This document shows, piece by piece, positions 1 to 7,789 of a stretch of DNA of 64,000 bases (its first letter is position 1; each line of letters begins with the position of its first letter). The notes beneath the pieces are model-generated. The model saw nothing but the letters and a program-made list of their open reading frames with translations. It was not told the origin of the DNA and did not search any database. Location: NCBI RefSeq assembly GCF_014701095.1, contig NZ_AP023439.1:744001-808000 (forward strand), read 5' to 3'. Made by a program: the position numbers and the translations under genes. This DNA comes from Streptomyces tuirus. Lineage in GTDB: Bacteria > Actinomycetota > Actinomycetes > Streptomycetales > Streptomycetaceae.

Positions 1-859
1 CGGCGGCCACGCCGCTGGCCCGCAGGTGCCGCGTGAGCTGGTCGACGCCGTGCTTGGTGTCCAGGAACAGCAGGACGCTGCCGTCCCGGGCGGCGATCTC
101 CGTGGTCACGGCGTACCGGTCGGGGCCGTGCACGACGAAGACGTGGTGCTCGATGGCCGGGACGGCACTGGACGAGGGGTCCACGGAGTGCACGACGGGG
201 TCTCGGAGGTAGCTCCGCACCAGCTGGTCGACGTCACGGTCGAGGGTCGCCGAGAACAGCATCCGCTGGCCGTCGGGACGCACCTGGTCCAGGATTTCGG
301 TGACCTGCGGCAAGAAGCCCAGGTCACACATCTGGTCGGCCTCGTCCAGGACCGCGATGCGCACACGTCCGAGCCGGCAGCCCTTGCGTTCGACGAGGTC
401 GTACAGGCGGCCCGGCGTGGCGACGACGATCTCGGCGCCGTCCCGCAGCGCGGCGGCCTGCCGTCCGATGGAGACGCCGCCCACTACGGTCGCGAGCCGC
501 AGCCGCAGGGCCTCGGCGTACGGGGTGAGCGCCTCACCGACCTGCTGCGCCAGCTCCCTGGTGGGCACGAGGACGAGCGCGAGCGGCTCCTTGGGCTGCG
601 CGCGCCGCCCGGCCGTCCGGGCGAGCATCCCCAGGCCGAACGCGAGCGTCTTGCCCGATCCGGTGCGGCCCCGGCCCAGGACGTCGCGTCCCGCGAGCGC
701 GTCCGGCAGCGTCGCCGCCTGGATGGGAAAGGGAACCGTCACACCCTGCTCGTCCAGCGTCCGCAGAATTCCGGCCGGCAGCCCCAGCTGCGCGAACGAC
801 GCCACCGGTTGCGGCGTCGAGTCCTGCGGCAGGGCGTCGTCACGTACTGATTCGCTCAC
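1..859 (-). CDS. DEAD-box ATP-dependent RNA helicase, 3' part cut by the window edge
   Basis: Reads leftwards from a GTG preceded by GGAGGAAGG and runs off the window edge after about 286 codons. The N-terminal RecA-like domain is complete: a Q motif near residue 40, Walker A in GRTGSGKT, PTRELA, TPGR, a canonical DEAD box in LDEAD, and SAT in SATLD. The start of the second RecA domain follows. These motifs define DEAD-box RNA helicases, cytoplasmic enzymes that unwind RNA duplexes or remodel RNA-protein complexes using ATP. The C-terminal helicase motifs and any basic tail lie outside the window, so the subfamily (RhlE/CsdA-like) cannot be fixed. The frame has no stop within the window. Confidence 0.9.
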   Translation of the reverse strand, partial: MSESVRDDALPQDSTPQPVASFAQLGLPAGILRTLDEQGVTVPFPIQAATLPDALAGRDVLGRGRTGSGKTLAFGLGMLARTAGRRAQPKEPLALVLVPTRELAQQVGEALTPYAEALRLRLATVVGGVSIGRQAAALRDGAEIVVATPGRLYDLVERKGCRLGRVRIAVLDEADQMCDLGFLPQVTEILDQVRPDGQRMLFSATLDRDVDQLVRSYLRDPVVHSVDPSSSAVPAIEHHVFVVHGPDRYAVTTEIAARDGSVLLFLDTKHGVDQLTRHLRASGVAA

Positions 860-1073
860 TGAAGGCCTTCCTCCGAGGAAACCGAACCGAGGAAGGCGCG
901 GCGGGGACGCGGTCACCGGCCGGGGGACGCGGAACAGGGCACCGGCGCGGTGAGCGGCAAACAGGCAACGGTAGCACGGGGCGCGGGACGGGAGAGGGCG
1001 GCGGCACCCGGTCGAGGACCTTGCCGAAACGCTCCACGTCGCCCTCGGACCAATGCCGGCACACCGACTGGTA

Positions 1074-1095
1074 GTTTCTACAGTGCTGTAGAAAC
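1074..1095. promoter_or_regulatory. 22-bp palindrome upstream of the TerB-like gene
   Basis: GTTTCTACAG and CTGTAGAAAC form a perfect 10-bp inverted repeat around a central TG, ending 23 bases before the ATG of the TerB-like gene. After one mismatched pair the symmetry resumes for three more pairs on each side (GGT...ACC). It is A/T-rich for this genome and contains spaced TACA/TGTA half-sites, the style of site bound by BlaI/CopY-type or other dimeric repressors. No regulator is adjacent, so the binding protein is unknown. Confidence 0.55.
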
Positions 1096-1118
1096 CACCA
1101 ACCGCTTATGGAGTTCAC

Positions 1119-1574
1119 ATGGCCCTGTGGGACCGTCTCAAGGAATCCGCCTCGACGATGCAGACCCAGCTGATCGCGAAGAAGAACGACCTGAAGAGCG
1201 GTGCCTTCCGCGACTCCAGTATGGCCATGTGCGCCCTGGTGGCGGCCGCCGACGGCACGGTCGACCCGGCCGAGCGGCAGCGGGTCGCCCAGCTCATCGC
1301 CACCAACGAGGTGCTGCAGAACTTCCCCGCCGACGATCTGCGCCGCCGCTTCGACGACAACCTCGACAAGCTCACCGCCGACTTCGACTTCGGCAAGGTG
1401 AGCGTCATGCAGGAGATCGCCAAGGCGAAGAAGAAGCCGGCCGAGGCGCGGGCCGTCGTCCAGATCGGCATCGTCATCGGCGGCGCCGACGGCGACTTCG
1501 ACAAGGACGAGCAGGCGGTGGTCCGCGAGGCGTGCTACGCCCTCGACCTGCCGCCGCACGAGTTCGACCTCTGA
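1119..1574 (+). CDS. TerB family tellurite resistance-like protein
   Basis: 151 residues starting at ATG 1119 with GGAG six bases upstream. The all-helical sequence carries two acidic repeats typical of TerB, one around ALVAAADGTVDPAE and one around GIVIGGADGDFDKDEQ. Each places acidic residues at the start of a helix, where TerB proteins bind divalent metal. TerB-family proteins act in the cytoplasm or at the membrane in stress and metal-sensing complexes with TerD-type partners; no TerD gene is in this window, so it stands alone. Length matches the family. The palindrome 24 bp upstream is its likely control site. Confidence 0.85.
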   Translation: MALWDRLKESASTMQTQLIAKKNDLKSGAFRDSSMAMCALVAAADGTVDPAERQRVAQLIATNEVLQNFPADDLRRRFDDNLDKLTADFDFGKVSVMQEIAKAKKKPAEARAVVQIGIVIGGADGDFDKDEQAVVREACYALDLPPHEFDL

Positions 1575-1699
1575 GACCCGGCGCAGCCGGGGCCAACGTG
1601 GTGTTCCCCGGCTGTGTCGAGCAGCCGGGGCGCGGGGATTCGGCCATGCTGGGGCTGTTCGGCGCTGTTTGGCCCCCTCCCCACGACAAGGAGCCCCGC

Positions 1700-1915
1700 A
1701 TGCCCACGGACCCGCTCGGACGATTCCTGGCCGCTCTGGACCCGGAGCACCGCGAGGCGGTCGGCACCAGGCCGCGCCAGGAGCAGGAGCGCCTCGCGGC
1801 GGCCTGGGAACGGGAACTGGAGGCGGACGAGGAGCTCGACACCCTCGACGAGCTGTCGCCGCCCGCGGCGGAGGCCGAGGCGGCCCGCCGCGTCCTGGAG
1901 CGCGAGACCGACTAG
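1700..1915 (+). CDS. small acidic hypothetical protein
   Basis: A 71-residue protein starting at ATG 1700 with AAGGAG eight bases upstream. It is rich in Glu, Ala and Arg, with a helical, acidic C-terminal half and no membrane segment. The codon bias fits the neighbours, which supports real coding. I do not recognise a family. It follows the TerB-like gene in the same direction after 125 bases and could share its transcript, but no functional link is visible. Confidence 0.55.
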   Translation: MPTDPLGRFLAALDPEHREAVGTRPRQEQERLAAAWERELEADEELDTLDELSPPAAEAEAARRVLERETD

Positions 1916-2207
1916 GGCGCACCCCCGGCCGTCACAGCGCGCCGAGTTGGAGGAGTTCGGGGCCCGGGTCGGCCTCGTCGCGTGCGGCGCCGCGGGCCGT
2001 GCCGCGCCGGCCGAGGTGATCGGGCGGCTGCCAGCAGCCACTGACGGGCGTGGTGCGCACCGCCACCGTCCTGGACGACGGCACAACCTGTCCGATACCG
2101 CCGCGCAGCAGGATTGTCCGTGATCCGTAACAGGCGGATCCGCCGGCCGCCTTCCGCCCTCTTGCCGTATGCACGGGCTCGACGGCGACGGCGAAGGAAC
2201 TCAGGAC
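1916..2207 (+). other. 292-bp spacer, possible decayed coding
   Basis: No intact gene. The forward frame through 1940-2030 reads like protein (ELEEFGARVGLVACGAAG and onward) but has no start, and sensible translation moves to another frame around 2045-2125. This suggests a decayed remnant. A 12-bp palindrome GGCGGATCCGCC lies near 2133. The polysaccharide deacetylase ribosome site closes the region. Confidence 0.3.
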
Positions 2208-2987
2208 ATGGTGCGAAGTGGCGGGCGGGGTTGGTACGCCAAGGTGCTGGCGGCGGCGCTCGGGGTGACAGCGGTGGCCGGTCTGAGCTCGTTCTGGAAC
2301 GCGCAGGTCGGCTCCGGCGCGGAGCGGCCCGCCCAGGGCGTCCCGGCGCCTCCCGCCCAGTCGCAGGGCCGGAAGGCGGCGCCCGTGGCGGCGGGCATCG
2401 CGCACGCCTCGGACGCGGGGGCCCGTGGCGTCAACATCACCATCGACGACGGACCGGACCCCGCCTGGACCCCCGAGGTGCTGCGGGTGCTGCGGGACAA
2501 CGGTGTGAAGGCCACGTTCTGCATGGTGGGCACGCAGGCCCGCGCCCACCCGGACCTGGTCAAGGCGGTGGTGGCGGCCGGACACCGGCTCTGCGACCAC
2601 ACCGTCTCGCACGACGTCACCATGGACGGCAAGTCCAAAACCTACCAGTCACAGCAGATCCTGGACGCCGAACGCATGATCACCAAGGCGTCCGGGGGCG
2701 TCCGCCCGCTGTACTACCGGGCGCCCGGCGGAGCCTTCACCCCCTACAGCCGTCACCTCGCCGCGTCCCACGGGATGCGCCCGCTCGGCTGGAACATCGA
2801 CTCCAAGGACTTCGAACGGCCCGGGACGGAGGCCATGGTGGCCACCGTCAAGAACGAGATCTCCAACGGTCCGACCCTGCTCTTCCACGACGCGGGCGGG
2901 GACCGCGCGCAGACCGTCGCCGCCCTGCGAGAGGTCCTGCCGTGGCTGAAGGAGCAGGGGTACTCCTTCGGCTTCCCCGTGCGCTAG
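2208..2987 (+). CDS. secreted polysaccharide deacetylase (NodB/CE4 fold)
   Basis: 259 residues from ATG 2208, chosen because GAAGGA lies ten bases upstream and the protein then begins with a basic stretch and a hydrophobic segment typical of a Sec signal peptide or anchor. The mature part shows the CE4 motifs in order: TIDDGPDP (catalytic base and metal Asp) near residue 80, DHTVSHD (the two metal His) near residue 130, and RAPGG further on. Such enzymes are extracellular metal-dependent deacetylases of N-acetylated sugars in chitin, peptidoglycan or xylan. The substrate cannot be inferred from motifs alone. It is a single-gene unit. Confidence 0.9.
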   Translation: MVRSGGRGWYAKVLAAALGVTAVAGLSSFWNAQVGSGAERPAQGVPAPPAQSQGRKAAPVAAGIAHASDAGARGVNITIDDGPDPAWTPEVLRVLRDNGVKATFCMVGTQARAHPDLVKAVVAAGHRLCDHTVSHDVTMDGKSKTYQSQQILDAERMITKASGGVRPLYYRAPGGAFTPYSRHLAASHGMRPLGWNIDSKDFERPGTEAMVATVKNEISNGPTLLFHDAGGDRAQTVAALREVLPWLKEQGYSFGFPVR

Positions 2988-3114
2988 CCGCGGCCCGCGG
3001 AACCGGAGCGGATGCCCGGGATGTCATTGAGCGTTCACCCGGCCGGTACCGGCCATCGGGGGAATTTCGGTCCGGGTCCGCTGTCCGGCGGCCGGTGGGT
3101 GGTACGGGCATGAG

Positions 3115-4230
3115 GTGTCGACGCCCCCCGATCCACCCGTCTCGGCGCTGCCGGACCTGAACGACGCCGAGTCGCGCGTGCCGGGCGTGCTACGGACCGC
3201 GGCCGCGTACGCGTGGCGGCTCATCGCGGTCGGCATCGTCGTCCGGGTCGCCTTCTCCCTGCTCGGGCAGTTCCACCGGGTCGCCGTGGCCGTCTTCCTC
3301 GGTCTGGTCATCACGGCGGTGCTGCGTCCCGCGGCCGGTCTGCTGGCGCGGTTCATGCCCCGGCCGCTCGCGGTCGCCACCGCCCTCATCGGCGGCATCG
3401 TCCTCGTCCTCGGGGCGCTGGCCCTGGTCGGTGAGACCGTGGCGGATCAACGGACCGGGCTGGAGAAGGAGTTCGTCGCGGGGATCGACCGGATCGAGCG
3501 CCGGCTGGAGGAACCGCCCTTCCGGCTGCCCGCGGACGCGTTCGACGATCTCCAGTCCCGGATCGGCAAGCTCCTGTCGGACCACCGCTCCACCCTCATC
3601 AGTACGGCGCTCAGCGGCGCGAGCAGGCTGGTCGAGGTGCTGACCGTGCTCGCGCTGGCCCTGTTCTGCGCGGTCTTCTTCACGCACTCCGGCGAGAAGC
3701 AGTGGCAGTGGCTGTGCGACCAGCTGCCCGAACGGGTCCGGCAGCGGTTCGCGGTCGGGGCGGGGGCGGCGTGGCGGACCTTCACCGGGTACACGCACGG
3801 CATCCTGCTGGTGGCGGCGACGAACGCGGTCCTCGTGGGCATCGCGCTGTTCGCCCTCGGGGTACCGCTCGCCGTGCCGTTGGCCCTGCTGGAGTTCATG
3901 GCCGCGTTCATCCCCCTGATCGGCTCGCCCATCGCCCTGGCGGTCGCGGCGGTCGTCGCCCTGGCGTCGAAGGGACCGCTCATCGCCCTGGTGGTCGTCG
4001 CCCTGATCGTGGTCATCGGCCAGATCGAGGGCCACCTCCTGCACCCCATCGTGATGAGCTGGGCCGTCCGTCTGCACCCGGTGGTGGTCGCCCTGGCGGT
4101 GGTCGGCGGAGCGGTCGCGGCGGGGGTGATCGGCGCGGTGGTGGCCGTACCGCTGGTGGCGGTGGTGTGGTCCGTGTACCAGGCACTGCGGGGCCCTGCG
4201 GGCGAACCGGCCGGAGTGGCTCCCCGGTGA
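3115..4230 (+). CDS. AI-2E family membrane transporter
   Basis: 371 residues from GTG 3115; the ribosome site is weak, so the start could shift slightly. There are seven to eight hydrophobic segments: a pair near residues 30-75, one near 80-105, one near 170-195, and a long hydrophobic C-terminal block ending in repeated Val/Ala/Gly helices, with a soluble stretch at about 110-165. This is the layout of the AI-2E/PerM family, which includes AI-2 exporters and Na+/H+ antiporters. The transported substrate is unknown. It stands alone, and a hairpin overlaps its stop codon. Confidence 0.85.
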   Translation: MSTPPDPPVSALPDLNDAESRVPGVLRTAAAYAWRLIAVGIVVRVAFSLLGQFHRVAVAVFLGLVITAVLRPAAGLLARFMPRPLAVATALIGGIVLVLGALALVGETVADQRTGLEKEFVAGIDRIERRLEEPPFRLPADAFDDLQSRIGKLLSDHRSTLISTALSGASRLVEVLTVLALALFCAVFFTHSGEKQWQWLCDQLPERVRQRFAVGAGAAWRTFTGYTHGILLVAATNAVLVGIALFALGVPLAVPLALLEFMAAFIPLIGSPIALAVAAVVALASKGPLIALVVVALIVVIGQIEGHLLHPIVMSWAVRLHPVVVALAVVGGAVAAGVIGAVVAVPLVAVVWSVYQALRGPAGEPAGVAPR

Positions 4231-4250
4231 GGGGCGGTAGGCCCCCCTCA
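4228..4250 (+). terminator. hairpin overlapping the AI-2E gene stop
   Basis: TGAGGGG and CCCCTCA form a 7-bp stem with a 9-base loop, beginning at the stop codon itself. It lies between convergent genes and has no T-run, as is common in Streptomyces. Confidence 0.4.
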
Positions 4251-4366
4251 TGAGGGTGCGGCGCCGGGGCCCTGAGGCACCGGCCGCCAGACGTGTCATC
4301 GCGCGGTGGCGCCGGGGTACCGCGGGCCGGCCGGTGCCGCTCATCCGGTTCGTGCGGTGACGGGCG

Positions 4367-5029
4367 TCAGCCTCTGCGGCCCGTCGTGGAGGCGAAGCCC
4401 AGCCAGGTGTGCCGGTTGTTCCACCAGCACCAGCCGACCTTGGGGGCGTTACGGCGCTCGCGGCCGTCGCGGCCGGTGCCGTTGCTGATCCAGATGGCCG
4501 GGGTGCGGGCGTCCAGCGTGCCGTTGGGCTTGCGCAGCCGGGAGCCGATGGTCATGAAGCAGAGGTTGCGCTCCAGGGCCTCGGGTTGCTGGAGCACCCA
4601 GTGGATGCCCTCGGTGAGCACCAGCGGGGTGCGGTCCTCTTTGGTGAGGGCGGGCAGGGCCTCGTCCGGGGACCAGTTGGACATGTGGTCGCCGCGGTCG
4701 ATGCCGGTGACCAGGTAGAGCGGGGCGCCGGGCAGTTCGACGGCACAGGGGGCGAACTCGTCGACGTCCGGCATGTCGACGACGACGAAGCCCGGCTTGC
4801 CGTCGCGGCGGAGCAGCGGTGCGAGGGCGGAGGCGGGGACCCGGTCCGGGTGCACGGCCAGCAGGGCACCGTCGCCGTCGGCACCGGCCTGTGCGGCGAA
4901 CGCGCGGATCCCGTCGGCGGACAGCCCGGCGGTCTCGTGCACCCCCAGCTCGATCAGCCGCTCGGCCTGCGCGCTCAGGGCCGGCAGTGCGGGGAGGACG
5001 GTGGACGGGTCGGGCGTGGTGTCGGGCAC
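4367..5029 (-). CDS. DUF5701 family protein
   Basis: 220 residues from GTG 5029, which has GGGAG four bases upstream. It has no signal peptide or membrane segment. Conserved-looking blocks are PGFVVVDMPDVDEF, LYLVTGIDRGDHMSNW and a Trp-rich C-terminus with WCWWNNRHTW. I recognise the pattern of the DUF5701 family of actinobacterial cytoplasmic proteins, which has no assigned function. Upstream in-frame codons up to about 5365 have no ribosome site and read as low-complexity Arg-rich sequence, so they are excluded. Confidence 0.75.
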   Translation of the reverse strand: MPDTTPDPSTVLPALPALSAQAERLIELGVHETAGLSADGIRAFAAQAGADGDGALLAVHPDRVPASALAPLLRRDGKPGFVVVDMPDVDEFAPCAVELPGAPLYLVTGIDRGDHMSNWSPDEALPALTKEDRTPLVLTEGIHWVLQQPEALERNLCFMTIGSRLRKPNGTLDARTPAIWISNGTGRDGRERRNAPKVGWCWWNNRHTWLGFASTTGRRG

Positions 5030-5379
5030 GATGCTCCCTGGGTGGGCGACATGGGGCGGACTCGGACGGGGGTGGACGCGCGCGCGGGGCGGACTCGCCC
5101 GCCGCCCGATTCGGACCTGCGTGAACTCAAGGGCAACGAGCCGGTCCTCCGTGACGTTCCCGCTCTGCCAGGTCCGTTGCCGCCACGTGTGCCATGTCGC
5201 CCCTCCCTGCGCCGGACGGTCCGTCCGCTGCCGCGTCCGCCGCGCCCGCGATGCCACGCCAGGACGGGCGCGGAGCCGCCGATTGCCGTACAGGGCATGG
5301 GTAGTTGACCGGGCGTGCGCAGACGGGCCGTGATCGGCGATCCGGTGTGTCACCGCACCCAGCATGACACCATCGGGCC
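5030..5379. other. 350-bp spacer between divergent genes
   Basis: Separates the DUF5701 gene (leftward) and a phosphotransferase gene (rightward) and should hold both promoters. I see no clear -35/-10 pair. A 22-codon reverse reading frame at 5127-5195 has a good ribosome site but nothing else to support it. Confidence 0.5.
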
Positions 5380-6330
5380 ATGGAAGGGTTCTTGACGCCT
5401 GATCAGATGTCCGCCCGTACCTCCCGCGCCCTCACCGCCGCCGTCGCCGCCGGGCGGGATCTCGGGCTCGATGTGCGTGACGCGAGGGTCATCTACGACG
5501 TGTTCTCGGTCGTGGTGCACCTGGCTCCGTCACCCGTGGTGGTCAGGGTGCCGACCGTGCTGCCGTCGTACGCCGACGCCGCGTCCCAGGCCGCCCGGCA
5601 GCAGCGGGAGCTGGACGTGGTGGGGTGGCTCGCGGATCACGGGCATCCGGTGATCCCGCCCAGTCCGCTCGTGCCGCGGGAGCCCGTGACGCGGGACGGG
5701 TTCTCGATGACGTTCTGGCAGTTCGTCGACCTGGACCGGAGCGTCGAGCCCGACTATGCGCGCCACGCGGGCCTGGTCGCCGACCTGCACGCCGCGCTGC
5801 GCGCCTACCCCGGTGAGCTGCCGTTCCTGTCGGCGGCCGAACCGCGGTTCGTCACCGAGGGGCTCGCCGTACTGGAAGGGCGCCCCGATCTTCTGGGGCG
5901 GGCCGATCTGGACCGGGCGCGGCGCGAGTGGGAGGTGCTGGAGCCGGTCGTCGGCTCACGCGCGGGGTTCGAGGCCGTGTTCCCCGGCGTCGGATTCCAG
6001 CCGATCCACGGGGACGCCCCGGCGGCCAACATCGTCTCCGGACCGGACGGGGTGCTGTACTCCGACTTCGAACTGACCACGCTCGGGCCGGTGGAGTGGG
6101 ATCTGGCGGCCCTCGGTCCCGAGTGCGAGGCCGCCTACGACGCCGCCGCGGGGCGTCTGGGGCTGCGCCGGCTGGACCAGGACGTGCTGCGGGTCGTCAA
6201 CGCGGTGGGCATGTCCCGCGCGGTGGCCTGCCTCGCGCTCGCGCCGCAGCTACCCCTGCTGGTGGACGCGCTGAAGCCGGCCGTCGAGCAGTGGCGGACG
6301 ACGCCGTTCGCCGGAGGGCTGGACGCCTGA
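5380..6330 (+). CDS. aminoglycoside phosphotransferase (APH)-family kinase
   Basis: 316 residues from ATG 5380. It has the APH/choline-kinase fold signature: the catalytic loop HGDAPAANI near residue 210 (Asp as base, Asn for Mg2+) and the DFG-equivalent YSDFELTTLGPVEWDLA about 25 residues later. The N-terminal lobe carries a Val-rich VVVRVP strand in place of the usual lysine strand. Such proteins transfer phosphate from ATP to small hydroxyl substrates or act as pseudo-kinases, and the family is very broad in Streptomyces. No resistance or metabolic partner is adjacent, so the substrate is unknown. Confidence 0.8.
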   Translation: MEGFLTPDQMSARTSRALTAAVAAGRDLGLDVRDARVIYDVFSVVVHLAPSPVVVRVPTVLPSYADAASQAARQQRELDVVGWLADHGHPVIPPSPLVPREPVTRDGFSMTFWQFVDLDRSVEPDYARHAGLVADLHAALRAYPGELPFLSAAEPRFVTEGLAVLEGRPDLLGRADLDRARREWEVLEPVVGSRAGFEAVFPGVGFQPIHGDAPAANIVSGPDGVLYSDFELTTLGPVEWDLAALGPECEAAYDAAAGRLGLRRLDQDVLRVVNAVGMSRAVACLALAPQLPLLVDALKPAVEQWRTTPFAGGLDA

Positions 6331-6355
6331 GGCCTGCCGCACGCGCGCCGGCCGC

Positions 6356-6808
6356 TCACTCGGGCAGCGGGCGGTCGTCGACGATGTGCTTCATGACGAG
6401 GGTGGAGTTGAGGCGCTGGACGCCGGGGAGCCGGGCGAGCTGCTGGTCGTAGAGCTGCTGGAAGGCGGTCAGATCGGTGGCGGCGACGCGCAGCAGGTAG
6501 TCGGGATCGCCGAACAGCCGCTGGGCCTGGAGCACGTGCGGGACGGCGGCCACCGCCTCTTCGAACGCGGAGACCGTGTCGGCGTCTTCCAGGCGCATGG
6601 TGACGAAGACCAGGGCCTCGAAGTTCAGGCCCACGGCGGCCGGGTCCACCACCGCGCGGTAGCCGCGGATCGCGCCCTCGCGTTCGAGATCGCGCAGCCT
6701 GCGGTGGCAGGGCGAGACGCTCAGTTTCACGCGTGCGGCCAGCTCGGTGACCGTGAGACGGCCATCCAGCTGCAGCTCGGTGAGAATTTTCCGGTCCAGG
6801 GCATCCAT
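6356..6808 (-). CDS. Lrp/AsnC family transcriptional regulator
   Basis: 150 residues from ATG 6808. The N-terminal winged helix-turn-helix (LDRKILTELQLDGRLTVTELAARVKLS, split around residue 25) is followed by the linker RDLEREGAIRGYRAVVDP and a RAM ligand-binding domain ending LNSTLVMKHIVDDRPLPE. Lrp-type regulators bind DNA as dimers or octamers and sense amino acids. The gene is divergent from a LysE-type exporter, the standard arrangement in which the regulator controls the exporter in response to its amino-acid substrate. There is no obvious ribosome site upstream, so initiation may be leaderless or weak. Confidence 0.9.
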   Translation of the reverse strand: MDALDRKILTELQLDGRLTVTELAARVKLSVSPCHRRLRDLEREGAIRGYRAVVDPAAVGLNFEALVFVTMRLEDADTVSAFEEAVAAVPHVLQAQRLFGDPDYLLRVAATDLTAFQQLYDQQLARLPGVQRLNSTLVMKHIVDDRPLPE

Positions 6809-6848
6809 GGAGAAGATTCTGCCCCAGATCCCGCGATCAAGGGGTAAA

Positions 6849-6863
6849 GAAGGAAACACCTTC
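6849..6863. promoter_or_regulatory. inverted repeat between Lrp and LysE genes
   Basis: GAAGG-AAACA-CCTTC, a 5-bp perfect inverted repeat with a 5-base spacer, lies in the 111-bp divergent spacer. Its position suits an Lrp-type operator controlling one or both genes. It is short, so chance occurrence is possible. Confidence 0.35.
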
Positions 6864-6919
6864 GCGCTGATCGGGCCTAGCCTTCCTCTCGCACCACCGC
6901 ACGTGAGAGGGAACGACCG

Positions 6920-7546
6920 ATGGACACGACCACGCTGGCGGCCTTCCTGGCAGTGGATCTGCTGCTGATCTTCACGCCCGGTGCGGACTGGGCCTACGCG
7001 ATCACGGCGGGCCTCAGGGACCGGTCGGTGGTGCCGGCGGTCGCCGGGCTGGTGGCCGGATACGCGGGGTACACGCTGCTCGCGGTGGCGGGACTGGTGG
7101 TGATCGTCGCGAGCTCCGGGACGCTGCTCACCGCGCTGACCGTGGCCGGGGCCGGCTACCTGGTGTGGCTGGGCTGGGGAGTGCTCCGGCAGCCGGCCAC
7201 CCTGGCGGCCTCCGAGGCGGAGGTGGCCACCGAGGGCTCCTCCCGGCTGCGGGTCATGCTCAGGGGCGTCGGGATCAGCGGCCTGAATCCCAAGGCGCTG
7301 CTGCTGTACTTCTCCCTGTTCCCGCAGTTCATCGATCCCGCGGGGGCGTGGCCGGTCGCCGGCCAGACCGGCCTGCTCGGCTCGCTGCACATGACCGCCT
7401 GCGCCGTCGTCTACCTCACCGTCGGAGTACTCGCCCGCACGGTCCTGAGGACCAGGCCCTCCGCGGCCCGGGTGGTGACCCGGATCTCCGGTGCGATGAT
7501 GATCGTCATCGGCGGATTCCTGCTCGCGGAACGCCTGGCCGGCTGA
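6920..7546 (+). CDS. LysE family amino-acid exporter
   Basis: 208 residues from ATG 6920, preceded by GAGAGGGAA. Six hydrophobic segments fit the LysE/RhtB fold. The N-terminal block DLLLIFTPGADWAYAITAGL matches the conserved PGP-type loop of the family, and ISGLNPKALLLYFSLFPQFI is the second hallmark block. LysE proteins export lysine, arginine, homoserine or similar amino acids across the cytoplasmic membrane. The divergent Lrp-type gene is its likely regulator. The specific substrate cannot be determined. Confidence 0.9.
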   Translation: MDTTTLAAFLAVDLLLIFTPGADWAYAITAGLRDRSVVPAVAGLVAGYAGYTLLAVAGLVVIVASSGTLLTALTVAGAGYLVWLGWGVLRQPATLAASEAEVATEGSSRLRVMLRGVGISGLNPKALLLYFSLFPQFIDPAGAWPVAGQTGLLGSLHMTACAVVYLTVGVLARTVLRTRPSAARVVTRISGAMMIVIGGFLLAERLAG

Positions 7547-7584
7547 CGGGCCCCGGGCATCCTCCCCCTGTCGAAGGAGCGTAC

Positions 7585-7731
7585 GTGGACGAGCAGCCCC
7601 GTCAGGAAGGAGCGAGCCCCGGGACGCGGGCCCTCGTCCGGGACAGCTTCGCCCGCCGGGGCCTGGTGGTCCGAGCGTGCGCTCTGGTCACCGAGGCACT
7701 TCTCGGCAGACGAGCCCCAGCGGGCCGGTAG
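7585..7731 (+). CDS. small hypothetical protein (48 residues)
   Basis: GTG 7585 follows a strong GAAGGAG by five bases and opens a 48-codon frame ending at TAG 7731. The product is basic and helical (ALVRDSFARRGLVVRACALV) with no clear membrane segment. The ribosome site and lack of overlap with other genes favour real translation. The stop lies 58 bases before the large phosphatase gene, with which it may be cotranscribed. I do not recognise a family. Confidence 0.4.
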   Translation: MDEQPRQEGASPGTRALVRDSFARRGLVVRACALVTEALLGRRAPAGR

Positions 7732-7789
7732 GGCGACAATCAGGTGCAGGAACTCGTGAGCAGGCAGGAGCGGCAGATCCGGAGGCACC

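Noticed and set aside
950..1915. 321-codon forward frame reaching from upstream of TerB through the small gene at 1700
   Set aside because: Before 1700 it overlaps TerB out of frame and is Arg/Gly-rich; only the part from ATG 1700, behind a ribosome site, is plausible.
5127..5195. 22-codon reverse reading frame with a GGGAGGGG ribosome-like site in the 5030-5379 spacer
   Set aside because: Very short, unknown sequence and no downstream partner close enough to be a leader-peptide target; chance is likely in G-rich sequence.
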